A stretch of DNA of 64,000 nt from Capronia americana (GCA_016110215.1 JADWQD010000024.1:218673-282672); one strand, 5' to 3'; shown: positions 10,801 to 22,762, numbered from the stretch's first letter. Numbers and translations: made by a program. The notes: generated by a model from the sequence alone, not told the origin.

Positions 10801-11911
10801 TTTGACTATTCCTTCCTCCGATACGGCGATAAACGCCCTTCGCACACGACATGGAAACCCCCTGACATTCAGACCACGTGTCGAAGAAGGGTATATGGCG
10901 CCGACGCCTTGCAAAAGATGGTTTACATGCTTGGGACACACATTGCCATCTTTCAGAGCCCGCAGTGCTAGCGAGACAATGTCCCTGCACGAATAGTTGC
11001 CCTAGACGAGTGGGAAATCTTCTGGAGCTTTCCCGACTCAAAGAAGCGAGGTGCGGAGCAACCGCGTCTTACTTTATCTGCGCTGACGGGGCGCTGGGCA
11101 GGGACGGAGCGAAGCATTGGGAGGTCTTACTGTCTACACTCGGAAGGCGAAGTGCACTCCCATCAGAGTTGAAAAGGGCTTCGCGGGCTGTCTGACTGTG
11201 CTGGACACTTCTACCGAATGTCGAGCACAGCCAGAAGACTTGCAGGTTGGAGGATACTCAGATACCAAAGACCTGTCCATGCAACCGCTGGCACACACAA
11301 GCACAGACATTAGTCAAGGCTTAATGCCGCGCAGGACAGGCAGGCTGTTGGCCACACCAATCGACAGAACCGCACGGGGAGAAGCGAAGGAGAGACGGAG
11401 AAGAACTGGCACGCAGGAGGGCAAGGGGACAAGAGGGAGGAGCCAGAATTAAGAGCAGGACGAAGAGTGGATGGACTGGAGTCAAAGACCGCCCAGTCAA
11501 CAGCCCACCACAATTGACCCAGAGAAGTTGAAGTTATAGCGGTGGCTCGCACGAATGCCTTGACACCAACGCCGCTTGAACAGTCAGCCACCAGGATCAT
11601 GATCATGGTCACAGACCTGCTCAACGATGAAGACGAACGGCTCCGACGACCTGACCCATAGAGCCGGGGACAATAACCCGCTCAATGTGCCGGTCGTCAA
11701 TCATGCTTGCTTTTGCCTATCAATACTAACTTGTATCAGTAATGCCTGCCTACCTACTCGGCACACAGCACTCGTGCAGGTCAACATAAGGTGTAGGGAA
11801 GTTTCCGCCGCAGCTTTGTGACTCTCCGTCGATGCCAAGAACGCGAAATTGTTTTTTTGTGCGGCCGCCTCTGTGCCTCTCCATACAAGCCACACCCGCC
11901 ACTCTGCCAGA

Positions 11912-12110
11912 GGCTGGAGAGGTGCACTTCCACGCGAGATGCGAAATGCTGCACCCGAGCTTGTAGGGCGAACCTTTCATACAGCTACGCACCTAGTTAC
12001 GTAGTGTCTGCTACACTACGCCACGAGAGGCTGGAGAGGTGCACTCCCGCACGAGATGCGAAATGCTGCACCCGAGCTTGTAGGGCGAACCCTTCATAAC
12101 AGCTGCGCAC
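11912..12110 (+). repeat. Dispersed ~80-bp repeat, two direct copies
   Basis: Copies at 11912-11992 and 12029-12110 share GGCTGGAGAGGTGCACT, then GAGATGCGAAATGCTGCACC, then CGAGCTTGTAGGGCGAAC, and end near CAGCTRCGCAC. Four more copies lie in the opposite orientation at 12740-13376. The family is local and probably non-coding. Confidence 0.75.
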
Positions 12111-12739
12111 GTACTACCCGCTACACCTACTATCCCCGGTACTGTGTACGATTAGAGTCGGCTGCTGTCGGCCTTCTGTCCTACATACTGTGTAATTGAG
12201 CCCCGCACCTCGTTGCCTCTTCACAACCTCGCATCACAACACGTCCAAACCTCCACCGAGGGATGGTTCAAAGCCGCGTAGGTGGTGCTGATCTCGTCTC
12301 GAGCGCAATACCAGAAGCAGCCTATGGTACTTGAAGACTGATGAATTGCTCGACCACACAAATCTTTGTACCTCGCCCGTAACTTGAGTTGACTGGGAGC
12401 ATTTCTGCCGAGGTTGGTGTCCCTGGAGTGACGTAGTGTGTCAGTGCATCCTGCGACTTCAGACTTTCATCGATGCAAGCTTTATCGCAGCCTTCACCAC
12501 GGTGAAGCCTTCTGTAGTGCTCTACTCCGTATTCCTTTCCGATACTCGTACTACTGTACTTGTACCCAGCGCGATCTCTATTCACCGAAAACTCCATCCG
12601 GCTCGGACGAGTACGGGTGCATTATCAATAGTATGGAGCGCACGAGGTAAGTTACGACCTACTCGAAGGTTGCAGCCTCCTAGGAGGGGCAAGGGAGGGG
12701 CAAGGGAGGGGTGGAGGGGTATTTGTTCGAGGATACCTA

Positions 12740-13376
12740 CGTGCGCAACTGTATGAAAGATTCGCCTAACAATAAGCTCCGGTGCAACATTTCACATCTC
12801 GCGCGGAAGTGCACCTCTCCAGCCTCAAGTGGCGAGCGTAGTGTGGCGGTGTGGGATAGTAGGCGTAGCGGGGAGTACTCGGTACGTGCGCAGCTGTACG
12901 AGTATGAAAGGTTCGCCCTACAAGCTCGGGTGCAACATTTCGTAAGTAGTGCGGAAGTGCACCTCTTCAGCCTCTCTAGTGGCGCAGTGTGGCAGAGTGG
13001 CGGTGGGACAGTGGCGTGCGCAACTATGTGAAAGGTTCGCCCTACAAGCTCGGGTGCAACATTTCGTAACTCGTGCGGAAGTGCAGCTCTCCAGCCTTAA
13101 GTGGCGGCGCTCTCAGTGTGGCGGTGTGGGATAGTAATTGTGTAGCGGTGTGAGGCCTTTAGCGCCTTGGCACGAGATGCCTGCATTTCCCTCTCGTACA
13201 CCGTCTCTCGTACTACATAGTCCATACCACATAATACCGTACTTGTTCACAATCTCCCTGCCCCTCCCAGCGGGTAGTACGTGCCAGACGTGCGCAACTG
13301 TATAAAAGGTTCGCCGAACAACACGTTCGGGTGCTGCATTGCGCATCTCGCGTGGAAGTGCACCTTCTCCAGCCTC
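12740..13376 (-). repeat. Same ~80-bp repeat, four inverted copies
   Basis: Copies at about 12740-12824, 12884-12974, 13014-13097 and 13289-13376 are reverse complements of the two copies at 11912-12110, with 10-20% divergence among them. Each ends in the reverse complement of the GGCTGGAG end. The spacers are also alike (AGTGTGGCGG and GGGATAGTA motifs), so the true unit is nearer 130-150 bp. Confidence 0.75.
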
Positions 13377-13664
13377 AAATAGCGTGTGCAGTGTGGCGGT
13401 ATGTACACAGGTAGTCGACACAACGCAGCTCACAACAGGCAGCAATGCAACAATACTTGTACACAGGAACCACTCTCGACTTCGGATGGGCTTCCGATCT
13501 GGATCTATCGTTCAGGATCACCTCAGCACTAGTGATTTGACGCGAGTCACGCCATCTTGCAGATTAACGCGAGCATAGGGAGTGATGCGGGTCAGATCTC
13601 AATACTGTACGAGGAGTGGTACATGATGAAGGCAGTGTAACCGGACGATTCGCGGCAGGTACAT

Positions 13665-13985
13665 ACGCCTTAGGTGGGGAGGGCAAGCTTTAGGTGGGAC
13701 AGCCTAAGGTGGGCGAACCTTCGGCAGGTAAGATCCAGGCGGGTAGATTCAGGCAGGTAAACTTTCGGGGGGCGAACCTTCAGTGGGGAAGATCTAATTA
13801 GGCGGGTAGATTTAGGCGGGCAAACTTTCGGGGGGTAAACCTTCGGTGGGCAAGCTTTAGGCTTTAGGTGGGCAGTTCCAGGTGGGTAAGCCTAGAGGGG
13901 CAGCCTTCTAGGGGTAACCTTAGGCAAGGAACCTTAGGTAGCCTTAGGCGGGCGGCCTTAGGCGGGTAAGCTCTAAGTTAGATGG
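13665..13985. repeat. G-rich minisatellite, degenerate
   Basis: Runs of a 12-18 bp unit close to TTAGGYGGGYAARCYT, with a higher-order ~61-bp period visible between about 13735 and 13860. The units are diverged. No gene is seen here. Confidence 0.7.
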
Positions 13986-15660
13986 AACTTAGCGGATATC
14001 CTGGGCATCATCGTGCCGCACCTAGTCGCTGAAGGTTAAACTAAGCCCCCCACTATAGCCTATCGTCAAACTTCAAACCCTGGGGTACATACAGACGGCT
14101 TGACCAGGAAGTGCACTACTTAGTCAATGTAGAGCATGCGGAAGACCTTGTCAAGATACCAGGGCATACTTAATGGGTACGACGAAGTGCATCATGCATA
14201 TGCAGGCCAGATGCCTGTCTACTCGTAAATGCATGTCGCGTCGTGCAGTAAGACGCTGCGAAGGAGGGTTGCATCGCCTCATTCTTGTTGCAGCCAGCCC
14301 GGGGGTTGGGGGGGCTGGGGATGGTCTAGGCGCTCAGAACCGCCCGCGTACGCTGGCAAATAGCAACCCCCGGCGAACTCTGAGCATGGGTAATTTACGT
14401 CCATCGAGCCTCCCCAGGTAAACAGCGGTGGGGGAGCTGACCCCCCAGAGACTTGTTGGCGACCTACACAAGCCGATGGGCCCTAGATTCGCTTCTCCGC
14501 GGTTGATTCTTGTGTGGATATCCTGCTTATACCTAAGCGGTTCCTGTGCCTGACCACCTGAGGCTGAGTTCCTCCTAGGTGACATGCTCCCCCGTGGGAG
14601 GCACGACAGCCTAGGGAAGCACTGAGTTGCCCGCCCCAACCCCTCGTTCTATCGATCGCTCTCATCCGCCCGCCAAACCGCCTCATTCCTGGCTTGCATT
14701 TTCCACATTCCCCCACTAGGGCCCTGCAACCTTGCCAATAGTGGTGGTGGGTTTCGTAGGTTGATAGTTTGACAGGCGTGGCCCGTGTCTCGTTGAGGTT
14801 GGAGCGAATCGAACCCAGGCCGCCAGGGATCTGAAGTCGCGCAGGGATAGATAGGAGGGGCGGGCGGTAAACTGGGAAGAAGTTGGCGAGCTGAGGGGCA
14901 CTCTAGGTGGTGGCCCCCTACATCACGCCTATTCTATTGGCATGATGCGTAAGCTAGTGGAGAATAACATCTGTATCGGGTTGCTGCTGGGCGGAGTCTT
15001 TCTCCATAACTTGTCGCCCGTGCCCGTCTATTGGCAGGCTGGTGGAGACCTGTAGGCGGGTCGCGAGGGGCGATTGCCGCCTAGACTACGATGCCAATGC
15101 TACCTAAGTTAGGGCCGCCCCTCCTCCCAGCCATGCCTATTTATCCAACCACCGCACCTGTCACCCTGTGGACCTGTTCGATTGGGTGCAAGACGCGCGG
15201 GGAAGCTGCTCAGCTGCCTGGTTTCGCGCTGGTGTTCTCGGATTCACGCTGACAACCATGCACATTGCAGGCTTACCACTGGCCAGTCCACATTCCCAGG
15301 GGTCCGCACTGGCCTTTCTCTAGCCCAACAGCCTGCCGTCTTTCGCTTCGCCTCGTATCGTGGCGCACCCTTCCTCCCGCCTAGGAAAGAGAGTGCGCCT
15401 ATCTCGCTTGGACTTAGAGCGCAGCTCGGATCTCAACTTGCATCCCCGTATGCGGCCTGTCATCCCGGCTGTGCGTGGCGGAGAAAGGAAGGATCTGAGA
15501 CCTAACCCTGGCCATTTTAGGAGTCTATGATGCTATAATGGAAGGGGGCTGAACAGATCGACTGTAAGAGGACGATAGATCACGACCGTGCAGGCAAGAG
15601 GGGGGAAGAGGCAGGCACGATCAACTACAGTCTCTGAACGTCTATAAGTGATGATAGCCA
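13986..15660. other. Gene-poor stretch, nothing supported
   Basis: About 1.7 kb, GC-rich in parts, without a convincing reading frame, splice pattern or RNA gene. A frame at 15182-15505 has no coherent composition and I leave it uncalled. A B-box-like sequence near 14806 does not fold as a tRNA. Confidence 0.5.
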
Positions 15661-15744
15661 TCCTAATCTCAGCCTTATGAATACCATCTATTTCCTATCT
15701 TCAAAAACTCACATATCTCAAGGAGACCTAAACTTTACAGCCTC

Positions 15745-15925
15745 ATACACCTCTCCAGCCTCACCCTGCGATCCAGCCTCACCCACCTCTACAGCCTTAC
15801 CCTACCGTCTAGCCTCACCTACCTCTACAGGCTTACACACCTCTACAGCCTCACCCTGGCATCCAGCCTCGTATACCTCCACAGCCTCACCCTGCCGTTC
15901 AGCCTCAGCTTGCTCATCAAGCTCA
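15745..15925. repeat. Pyrimidine-rich minisatellite
   Basis: Degenerate units of about 20 bp alternating between CCTCTACAGCCTCACC and ATCCAGCCTCACC, in roughly eight copies. The open frame over it is Ser/Thr/Pro-rich low complexity and is not called. It lies just upstream of the large orphan gene and may be in its promoter. Confidence 0.7.
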
Positions 15926-16111
15926 CCTTGCCCACCCATCCATCGCCCAAACTTCCCAACCTTTCCTTTACCCACCCAACCTACAGACAACCCCCACACG
16001 AAGGGTGGTTACACGTTCTCATATCCTTGACATTAGGGCCCAACGTGCATTCGGACCCTTGTCGTCGTCGGTACAAATGACCATTGGCCAACCCCTTTGG
16101 CAATCAGGGAC

Positions 16112-19100
16112 ATGAACTCCACCGCCGACGCCCTCCCAGAGGCCGACCCTGTCCGCATGAATCCCGCCACCGGATCTCTTGCAGGGGAGGAGCCTGTCGT
16201 CATCACGATGGACAGCGACTCGTCCCCTGAAAGTGAGTAACCCTTGCTCCAGAACAGCCAGACAGCCACTGACAATCGCAGTCCCACCAACTGTTCCCCT
16301 GCGTCGGCAGCTGGCACGCTTCAGCCTAGGGGCCTCCGACCTTGACACCCAAGAGGCAGGCCATGACCATGGGGGAGATGGCTCCGGGAATATCGGTGAT
16401 GCCGGGGTTGATGATCAAATTGGTCCTGTCCACGGTGAAGTACCCTCGTCCCAGACGGCCCAACGACGACTGACAACCACGCAGACTCCCACAACACGGA
16501 TCAGCCTGAAGTGGACCCCCTTGATCAGTCAGAAGTCGTCCGTCCACTCGGTCCAGTCGGAGACGACCTTTTCAGGCGGGCAGCCGTGACCACACGGTGA
16601 TTCAAAGTAAGATTACCTTGCCCCAGGCAGCCAAATGATGGCTAACGATCATCCAGCGACAATCTATACTCGTGGTCAGCAGCATGCTCCCGAGGAGGCC
16701 GACGCACCCTTTCTCCAGACCCGCGGGCCGATGACTGATGATCACGCGGTCCTCTCCGAGACATTCGTTGTCGTGCCTTTCGAGGAGGATGGGCCTGCCA
16801 GTCCTGAGCTCGATGCGTTGTTCGTGGATGACTTTGTTGTTATCGCGACCACCGACGACCACTTGGACATCGGCGACACGCGGAGAGTGCCCAATTATCA
16901 GCTCGCCCGGCGTATCTCGCATGATGACCGTGGCATGCGCAATGGCCTCTTTGACGACCACGACGAGCTCCGACGGCGATTTCATGGCCTTCCTGGCAAG
17001 CCGCTTGTGCTCCACGCTGCCATGGCCAACGATGGCGCTGGTGTGATCGCTGCCCATTACACTGGAGACTGGAAGTTCGGCGCCGAGGTTGTCAAAATTT
17101 CCAGTCCATGCCACGTTGCATTGCACGCCGAGGAAAGAATGCTGTTCGTTGGCGACCGGAGCATCCTGTACACCATTCCGGACAAATATGTCTTCATCTA
17201 CGATGGCCGCACCGTCAGCCTGGTCATTCGGGAGAAGCTACTGGAAGCACGGATCCGTGCACACGCCCACGACCGCCGCCTGGCCCTCAACCGTGACAGC
17301 ATCCCGTTGTCTACCGCACTCGCAGTCTGGGGCCAGCGCTACGGGGCCCTACCCCTCTCGTGCCGCAACGAGGTCGAGGCCGTGTGGCGCTGCATGCTCT
17401 ACCTTGCTGACGAGGTATACCGTCGGAAAATCCTCCGCCCGTCCTCGACGTCGCTAGATGCGGCGGGTCTGGAGAACCTCGCCGTGAGGCTGCATCGGAG
17501 ACGCATCGACTACCACGGCCGCATCATGTACAGGTCGTCGGGACACGACGGGGTGGTGCTCGAAGGGGAACTTGTGTCGGTCGAGCTGATCAATTTTCCA
17601 GGGCCGCGAACGCACATCCGTGCCCTCATCCGTATCCCCAACGAGTTTGCCCGTTTCCACCAGGTCTGCATTCGACATTCGTTGGACGAGTTCCGCCGCT
17701 TCGGCTGGTACTTCTCGAACCACGGCGACGACCCGTCGGGCACGTACTACGGGGCTGGCATCCCCCCGCTGCGCGAGTGGGTGCCTGGCATGATTATCTG
17801 CCAGCAGCCCACGACCCAAGGCCCGCTCTCCTTTGTGGTCACATACGACAACATCGTGAACGTCCACATCGACGAGAACTGTCTGCATAGCAAGCTCTGG
17901 AAGCATCATGGCTGCAGCCGCCCGTGGCCCGTGAGACGGCATTGGCCGGTGACCAGTCTACTGTCCCTGTTCAGGGACTCCAACACAAAGTCTGACAACG
18001 AGCAACACGAACTTTCCACACTCGTACATCGAGTGTTTCAACTCGAGGTAGACCGCTTGGCTCTCCTGAGGGCCCAAGGCGGGGCCCAGCAGATGGACTC
18101 GGCGATGTTCACCCACCATGCGTTCGCGGTGGAAATGTTCCGCCGCCTCATCGTGCACGACAAGACGACGGTGAAGACGAAGGGTGGCATCCCCCGTCCG
18201 CTTCACGCCGACTGCGTCGGGACGCTCTACGACGTGATCCCACGTCTGAACGACGATGTCTTCTCCCTGGAATGCCGCTTTCTGTACTGGTCCCCTGCCG
18301 AGCAGACCACGTTCGGTCTCAAGATCGAGGCTACGGAGTGGCGTCACCTCGAACCATTCGTCGACTTTGAAGCCTCCGAGCAGTGCCCAGACGATGGCAC
18401 GGAACGGCCACCTTATTGGGATCGGCGTGTCGTGGACAAATTCGACCACCAGTGGCAAACGGTGCTTCTGCCAACAACCACACCTCCCGGAACCTCTGAT
18501 GATGCCTCCGATGGCCCCTTCCACTTCTCGACCGGCGGCGACCTGGCCTCGCTCCTTCACCCGCTCGCCCGGGCGTTGGAGGCAGATTGTTTTCCAGCGA
18601 CAGCGGACAACGTGGCCGTCCTCGCCCGCCAACACCAGCAGAAGTTCTTCCCATCCAGCCGGGACGAGCCATCGACTCTGATGATCCTTCAAATCCTCGC
18701 CCAGTTCCAGGCCCGGATCGACACGGAATTCGTCGGCCCAGCTCTTCGGCGCGTGGATCTCTACCACCGGGTGTGTGCGTCGGTTGACACTCGTGAGTGG
18801 GACAAGATCCGCAGCCAGCGAGAGGCGTTGCTGCTCACGGGCGAGTTCGAGTGGACCGATATACTCCTCTTCCTCCTGCTGGAGGTGGTCGTGGGCTGGA
18901 TCCTCGCCCAGCATGACAAAGGACATATGCTGCCCGGACCGAACAACAACCTCAACTGGAACTACACCCTTGCACCACCGACCATGGATGGTCAGACGCT
19001 GTCCAATCTCGTGTCGGTTCTTCAGACCTTCGTCGAGGTCAACAGCTGTGAAGACATGGTCGATGAGCTGGTACCGGCGATCAAGCAGTTGGACATCGAC

Positions 19101-19424
19101 GTGCCCAGCAAGAGCCACATGAGGGTGTGGTCCGGTTACTGGATGCTGATGACGGATGGAAAGCGTGGACTCGAGACATCACGTCCGGCGGCCAAAGGTC
19201 CAGCAGCATCGGCAGCACCAACAACGGCATCACTGGCAGGAGACGTGGCGGCATCGGAAGCAGCTCCAGCGGCATCGAAGTCGGCATCGAAGTCGGCATC
19301 GGCCTCGTTGGCATCGGAAACTGCTGCACCAAAAGCGACAGAGACTCCAGTGCGACCGGCGAACTGGCCAGCCGGAGTGCTTCCTCCAAACTGGGTCCCA
19401 ATTCCATCTCCCTACACGGACTGA
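16112..19424 (+). CDS. Large orphan protein, multi-exon 5' end (about 1,000 aa)
   Basis: The core is an uninterrupted 929-codon frame from the ATG at 16635 to the stop at 19424. A better start is probably 16112: exon 16112-16232, intron 16233-16281 (GTGAGT, CACTGAC branch, CGCAG), exon 16282-16434, intron 16435-16484 (GTGAAG, CGACTGAC branch, ACGCAG), then a frame opening DSHNTDQPE at 16485. Both splices keep phase. A third intron must end between 16626 and 16682 (GTAAGA at 16607 and GCTAAC at 16641 are visible), but I could not find a phase-correct junction. The N-terminus is acidic, there is a hydrophobic stretch near ILLFLLLEVVVGWIL, and an Ala/Ser-rich low-complexity tail ends in NWPAGVLPPNWVPIP. 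I recognise no family. Codon use is strongly GC-biased, like VPS13, so it looks expressed rather than decayed. Confidence 0.75.
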
Positions 19425-19617
19425 GCGAGGTTGTCAGAAGAGGTTCGCATGTGGAATTGTCATCCGGACATGTCAGAGGTTGCCTGAGTGTCACATTTCG
19501 GTTATTTTCACGAGAGTGTCATGGTGTCATGGTTTCTTTTCGGTTCTTACGAGGTTGTCAGAGAGGTTGTTGTCGTATTTCGGTTGTTTACGAGGGTATC
19601 GACGAGGAGGTCACCTG

Positions 19618-19756
19618 ATTGTCACAAAAGGTTGTCTGTCATGCTTTGGTTATGGAGGAGGATATCAAAACGGAACTGCCACGAGATTGTCACAAAGGTT
19701 GTCATGCTTTGGTTATGATGAGGATGAGGCTATCAAAACGGGACTGCGCCACCAGA
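19618..19756. repeat. ~69-bp tandem duplication downstream of the orphan gene
   Basis: Two copies (about 19618-19686 and 19687-19756) share ATTGTCACAAA, GGTTGTC, ATGCTTTGGTTATG and TATCAAAACGG. The whole 19440-19800 tail is built from shorter GAGGTTGTCA-like units, so it is probably a decayed array. Confidence 0.7.
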
Positions 19757-20334
19757 TTGTGACGAGGGCTTTCATTACGAGATTGTCGATATCTCATTTT
19801 CGGTATCTCCTTTATACATATTGCTGAGAGATAGATCTAATGCTCAATCACACGCGGTCTGTCTGCACGAGTTAGGACTCGTTGGCACTGACGCCGCACC
19901 GCTTTACCGACCAAGTCCTCCCGCTTTCCTTCATGCCAGTGGCATGGTATTCTGTTCTGACCTTGGGACCCACAGTGCTTTTTCTTCCTGCCCAAGGAAG
20001 GCCATTGCCGTGCTCGTCGTTACCTATAGCCGGGCTGGACGGACCGACTGGCTGGCGGCGAATCCCAAGCCTCAAGGGACGGAAGCTCGACGTCGGGTGG
20101 ACGGGGGTGCAGGTGAACCTACCTACCTGTCAACAATTACGAGGACGTGCACCGGCTTTGAAAGACTGTCCACCGAGATTCTAGTGTCAGGGATTTAACA
20201 TAATTGTTCCAATCCACTGGGAGCATCCGCGTCCAATTTACATTGTACGGCCGCATCGAGGCTGCCCTGTTCATCAAAGCCGGCCGTTTGCGGGGACTTT
20301 CCAATTCCGGTTTTCACGAGGTATTTGCCGCGCC

Positions 20335-20530
20335 GGAGAGACAAAGGAATGCCACCCGTCCGAGAGACGAAGAGGAATGCAACCCGTTCGCGACAGATCC
20401 AGACCCGTCCAAGCGATGACAAAGAATACACCGTTTGCGGCACAACAATCACCTCCGAACCTGAACCCGTCCGAGAAACGACAAATAATACACCGTTCGC
20501 GGCTGCAGCCAGAACCTCCGAATCTGAGCA
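20335..20530. repeat. Degenerate ~70-bp tandem repeat
   Basis: Three imperfect units carry CCCGTCCGAGARACGA, an AAT-ACACCGTT block and CCTCCGAAYCTGA. No gene is supported between 19.8 and 20.9 kb. Confidence 0.6.
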
Positions 20531-20751
20531 TTAATTGCCAACCCTTCGATGCTCACAGGGCTCGAGCTGCCACCCTCAATTTCAATTGTGAATGGGGCTC
20601 GTTCATACCCGACATCTTGATCGTCTTTGTTCTCCCCGCCACCGACACTGCCTCGGTTTCACCGTCACGAGCCGCCTCAGTTTCGCTGCCTCGCTGCCTC
20701 GCTGATTGCTCTCTGCCTCTGCTTCACGTCGAGCTGCCTCGCTGACTGCTC

Positions 20752-20905
20752 TCTGCCTTTGTTTACGACGAGCTGCCTTTGTTTACGACGAGCTGCCTCT
20801 GCTTCACGACGAGCTGCCTCTGCTTCACGACGGGCTGCCTCTGCTTCACGACGAGCTGCCTCTGCTTCACGACGAGCTGCCTCTGCTTCACGACGAGCTG
20901 CCTGC
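20752..20905. repeat. 21-bp tandem repeat, about 7 copies
   Basis: The unit is GCTGCCTCTGCTTCACGACG plus one A. Five units are near-perfect and two 5' units are diverged (TTTGTTTACGACGA). The period is a multiple of three, so all frames stay open across it. It ends 17 bp before the ATG of the PD-(D/E)XK gene and reads in frame with that ATG, so it could be promoter, 5' UTR or an N-terminal extension. Confidence 0.85.
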
Positions 20906-20921
20906 CCTCTGCCTCTTGCAG

Positions 20922-22762
20922 ATGCCTCCTCGACATGTCTCCACGGGCCGACGAAAACGCACCCAAGGTGTGCTTCTCTTCACACAGACCAATCCATTAC
21001 TAACAGCTCTCAGGAAGCAGTTCACAGTATGCACCGAAGGACGGAAACTTGACTTCTCAGACTCGCTTTTCTGCTGCAACTACCGACGAATCCATTCTGC
21101 CCAAGGCCGTCCACGACCCTCCTACACCTCCGTCGCGAGACCGTCCAGTGACCAGAGCCCAGAAGGCCAAACTCAGTCTTGAAGCCAAGGGCCTGCAAGA
21201 GCAACCACGGACAGATTCACCACACGTATTCACACCTCCGTCGGGAAATCGTCCAATGACCAGAGTCCAGAAGGCCAAACTCAGTCTCGAAGCCAAGGGC
21301 CTGCAAGAGCAACTACGGACAGATTCACCCCACGTATTCGTACCTGTGACCGCATCTGGAGAGGCGATGGACACCTCACACAGTCTTCCCGCAGTCCATC
21401 CTCCAGACGAGCACTCCCAGAGGCAACGGCGGCAACGTCTGCCAAGGCTCAGACTCTCTAAACACAACTTGGAGAAGCTACAAAGCCAACTGGATAGCGC
21501 TTCTAGCGAAATAGGCGGTGCTTCTGCAGCTCCAGGTAGAGGGCGAGGCGGAAGCGGAGGTGGAAGAGGAGGTATAAAGCGGACGAGATCCGAGTCGATC
21601 AACGATGATCAGGGCCGAGAATCTACCTCGGTGACCAGCTCATCGATATCGGCCGCTCGATATCGTTACGAGGTTCTCAACAGTGCCGGAATCTTTATCA
21701 ATGGCGTAAAGCCGCCAGAAGAGATCCAGGAACAAGTGAATTCCATCTTCAACCAAGCGATATCTAAAGCGAGGATGGATAAAATCTCGAGCATCGCAAA
21801 GGAAGTGTCTGAGCAGTTTTTGGCTGCTATACAAGTACCTTCTAAGGAAGTTGTTTTCGTCGAGGCGCTCGTTGTGGGTCTCAAGGCATTAGATGAGGAG
21901 AAAATCCTCGATTTCCCCAGAGATGATGGTATAGTGCTTCCTGAGAGTCACCCCGCCGCATGCATGCTGACCCTTTGACCTAGATTGGATCCCGGACCTG
22001 AAACCGAAGCAGAATCATCAGTCACGAATCGACGTCACACTTCTGCGTCGACCCGGCGATGAGGCTGACCACACTGCCGAGAGGCCTGCAAAGCGACAAC
22101 GGAGGAACTCGCCCTTGAACGCGTCCCCCGAGGAATCACAGCCCGGTACGGCCCTTACATCCGAGGGCGAACAGAGCAGCGGTGTCAAAACTCCTCGTCC
22201 TGACTGCACCGTTGGTCTTTTACGCTCCAATCTAGTTGACGCATTGTGGGAGCGTGGCTTACCAAAGTCGGTGGCGATCAAGTTTCTGGACTCGTTGCAA
22301 GACGAGCATATCCTTTTCTCGACTCCCATCCGAGGAGCCTACAAGGGTGCTCAATTTCCCATTCTGGTGATCGAAGCAAAGGCCTACACGACTGGAACAA
22401 CCTTGTTCGGAGCCGAGAATCAAGCTGCCGGCGCGGCAAGCTGTTTGATCAACCTTTGGCAGCAGCTCATCGACGTCCACCAGCAGAACGTGCCCCATTC
22501 TCGACGTGGGACCAAGGTGCCTCCCGTCTTTTCCATAACCACCTCGGGACTCTTTCTCCAAATTTGGGTTCATTATCCCGTGGTGGAGGACGGCGTGACC
22601 TCCTACCATATGAACATCTTGAAGACATGCTACGCCTCCGTCGCCGATGAGCTGGAAACCTTCCTCTCAATGGTGGACCATATCATGAGCTGGAACAAGG
22701 GTAGCCTTTTGACCGAGTTGGCCGATCGCTTGTTCGAGATCGCTCAAACGTGCACCTACTAA
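20922..22762 (+). CDS. DUF7924-like PD-(D/E)XK nuclease-fold protein (579 aa, 3 exons)
   Basis: Model: exon 20922-20967; intron 20968-21013 (GTGTGC, ACTAAC branch, CTCAG); exon 21014-21928; intron 21929-21983 (GTATAG, GCTGAC branch, CTAG); exon 21984-22762. All phases agree and no stops remain. The start MPPRHVSTGRRKRTQ is basic, like a nuclear signal. Residues about 53-124 are an in-frame 36-aa tandem duplication (108 bp, 21127-21342). A Gly/Arg-rich segment and a basic KRTR patch follow. The C-terminal half carries the fold signature: FPILVIEAKA (the ExK motif), the downstream ENQAAGAASC helix and a late IMSWNKGSLLTELAD block. This matches my recollection of the large fungal DUF7924 family, whose function is unknown. 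The family assignment is inference from motifs. The gene looks intact, but the first acidic residue of the active site is not obvious, so activity is uncertain. Confidence 0.8.

Noticed and set aside
10550..10996. 148-codon Leu/Pro/Ser frame
   Set aside because: Translation of a pyrimidine tandem repeat.
14800..14830. Possible tRNA T-arm (GGTTCGATTC on the minus strand)
   Set aside because: The flanking bases do not pair as a T-stem and no A-box or acceptor stem is found.
17958..19118. 386-codon minus-strand frame
   Set aside because: Antisense to the orphan gene; the plus strand has the start, splice structure and cleaner composition.
20627..21052. Ala-Ser-Arg repeat protein
   Set aside because: Alternative phase of the 21-bp array; no start context and no homology. 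The DUF7924-like exon model explains the region better.
22115..22762. Separate 215-aa gene
   Set aside because: It is the last exon of the PD-(D/E)XK gene; the intron 21929-21983 joins it in phase.
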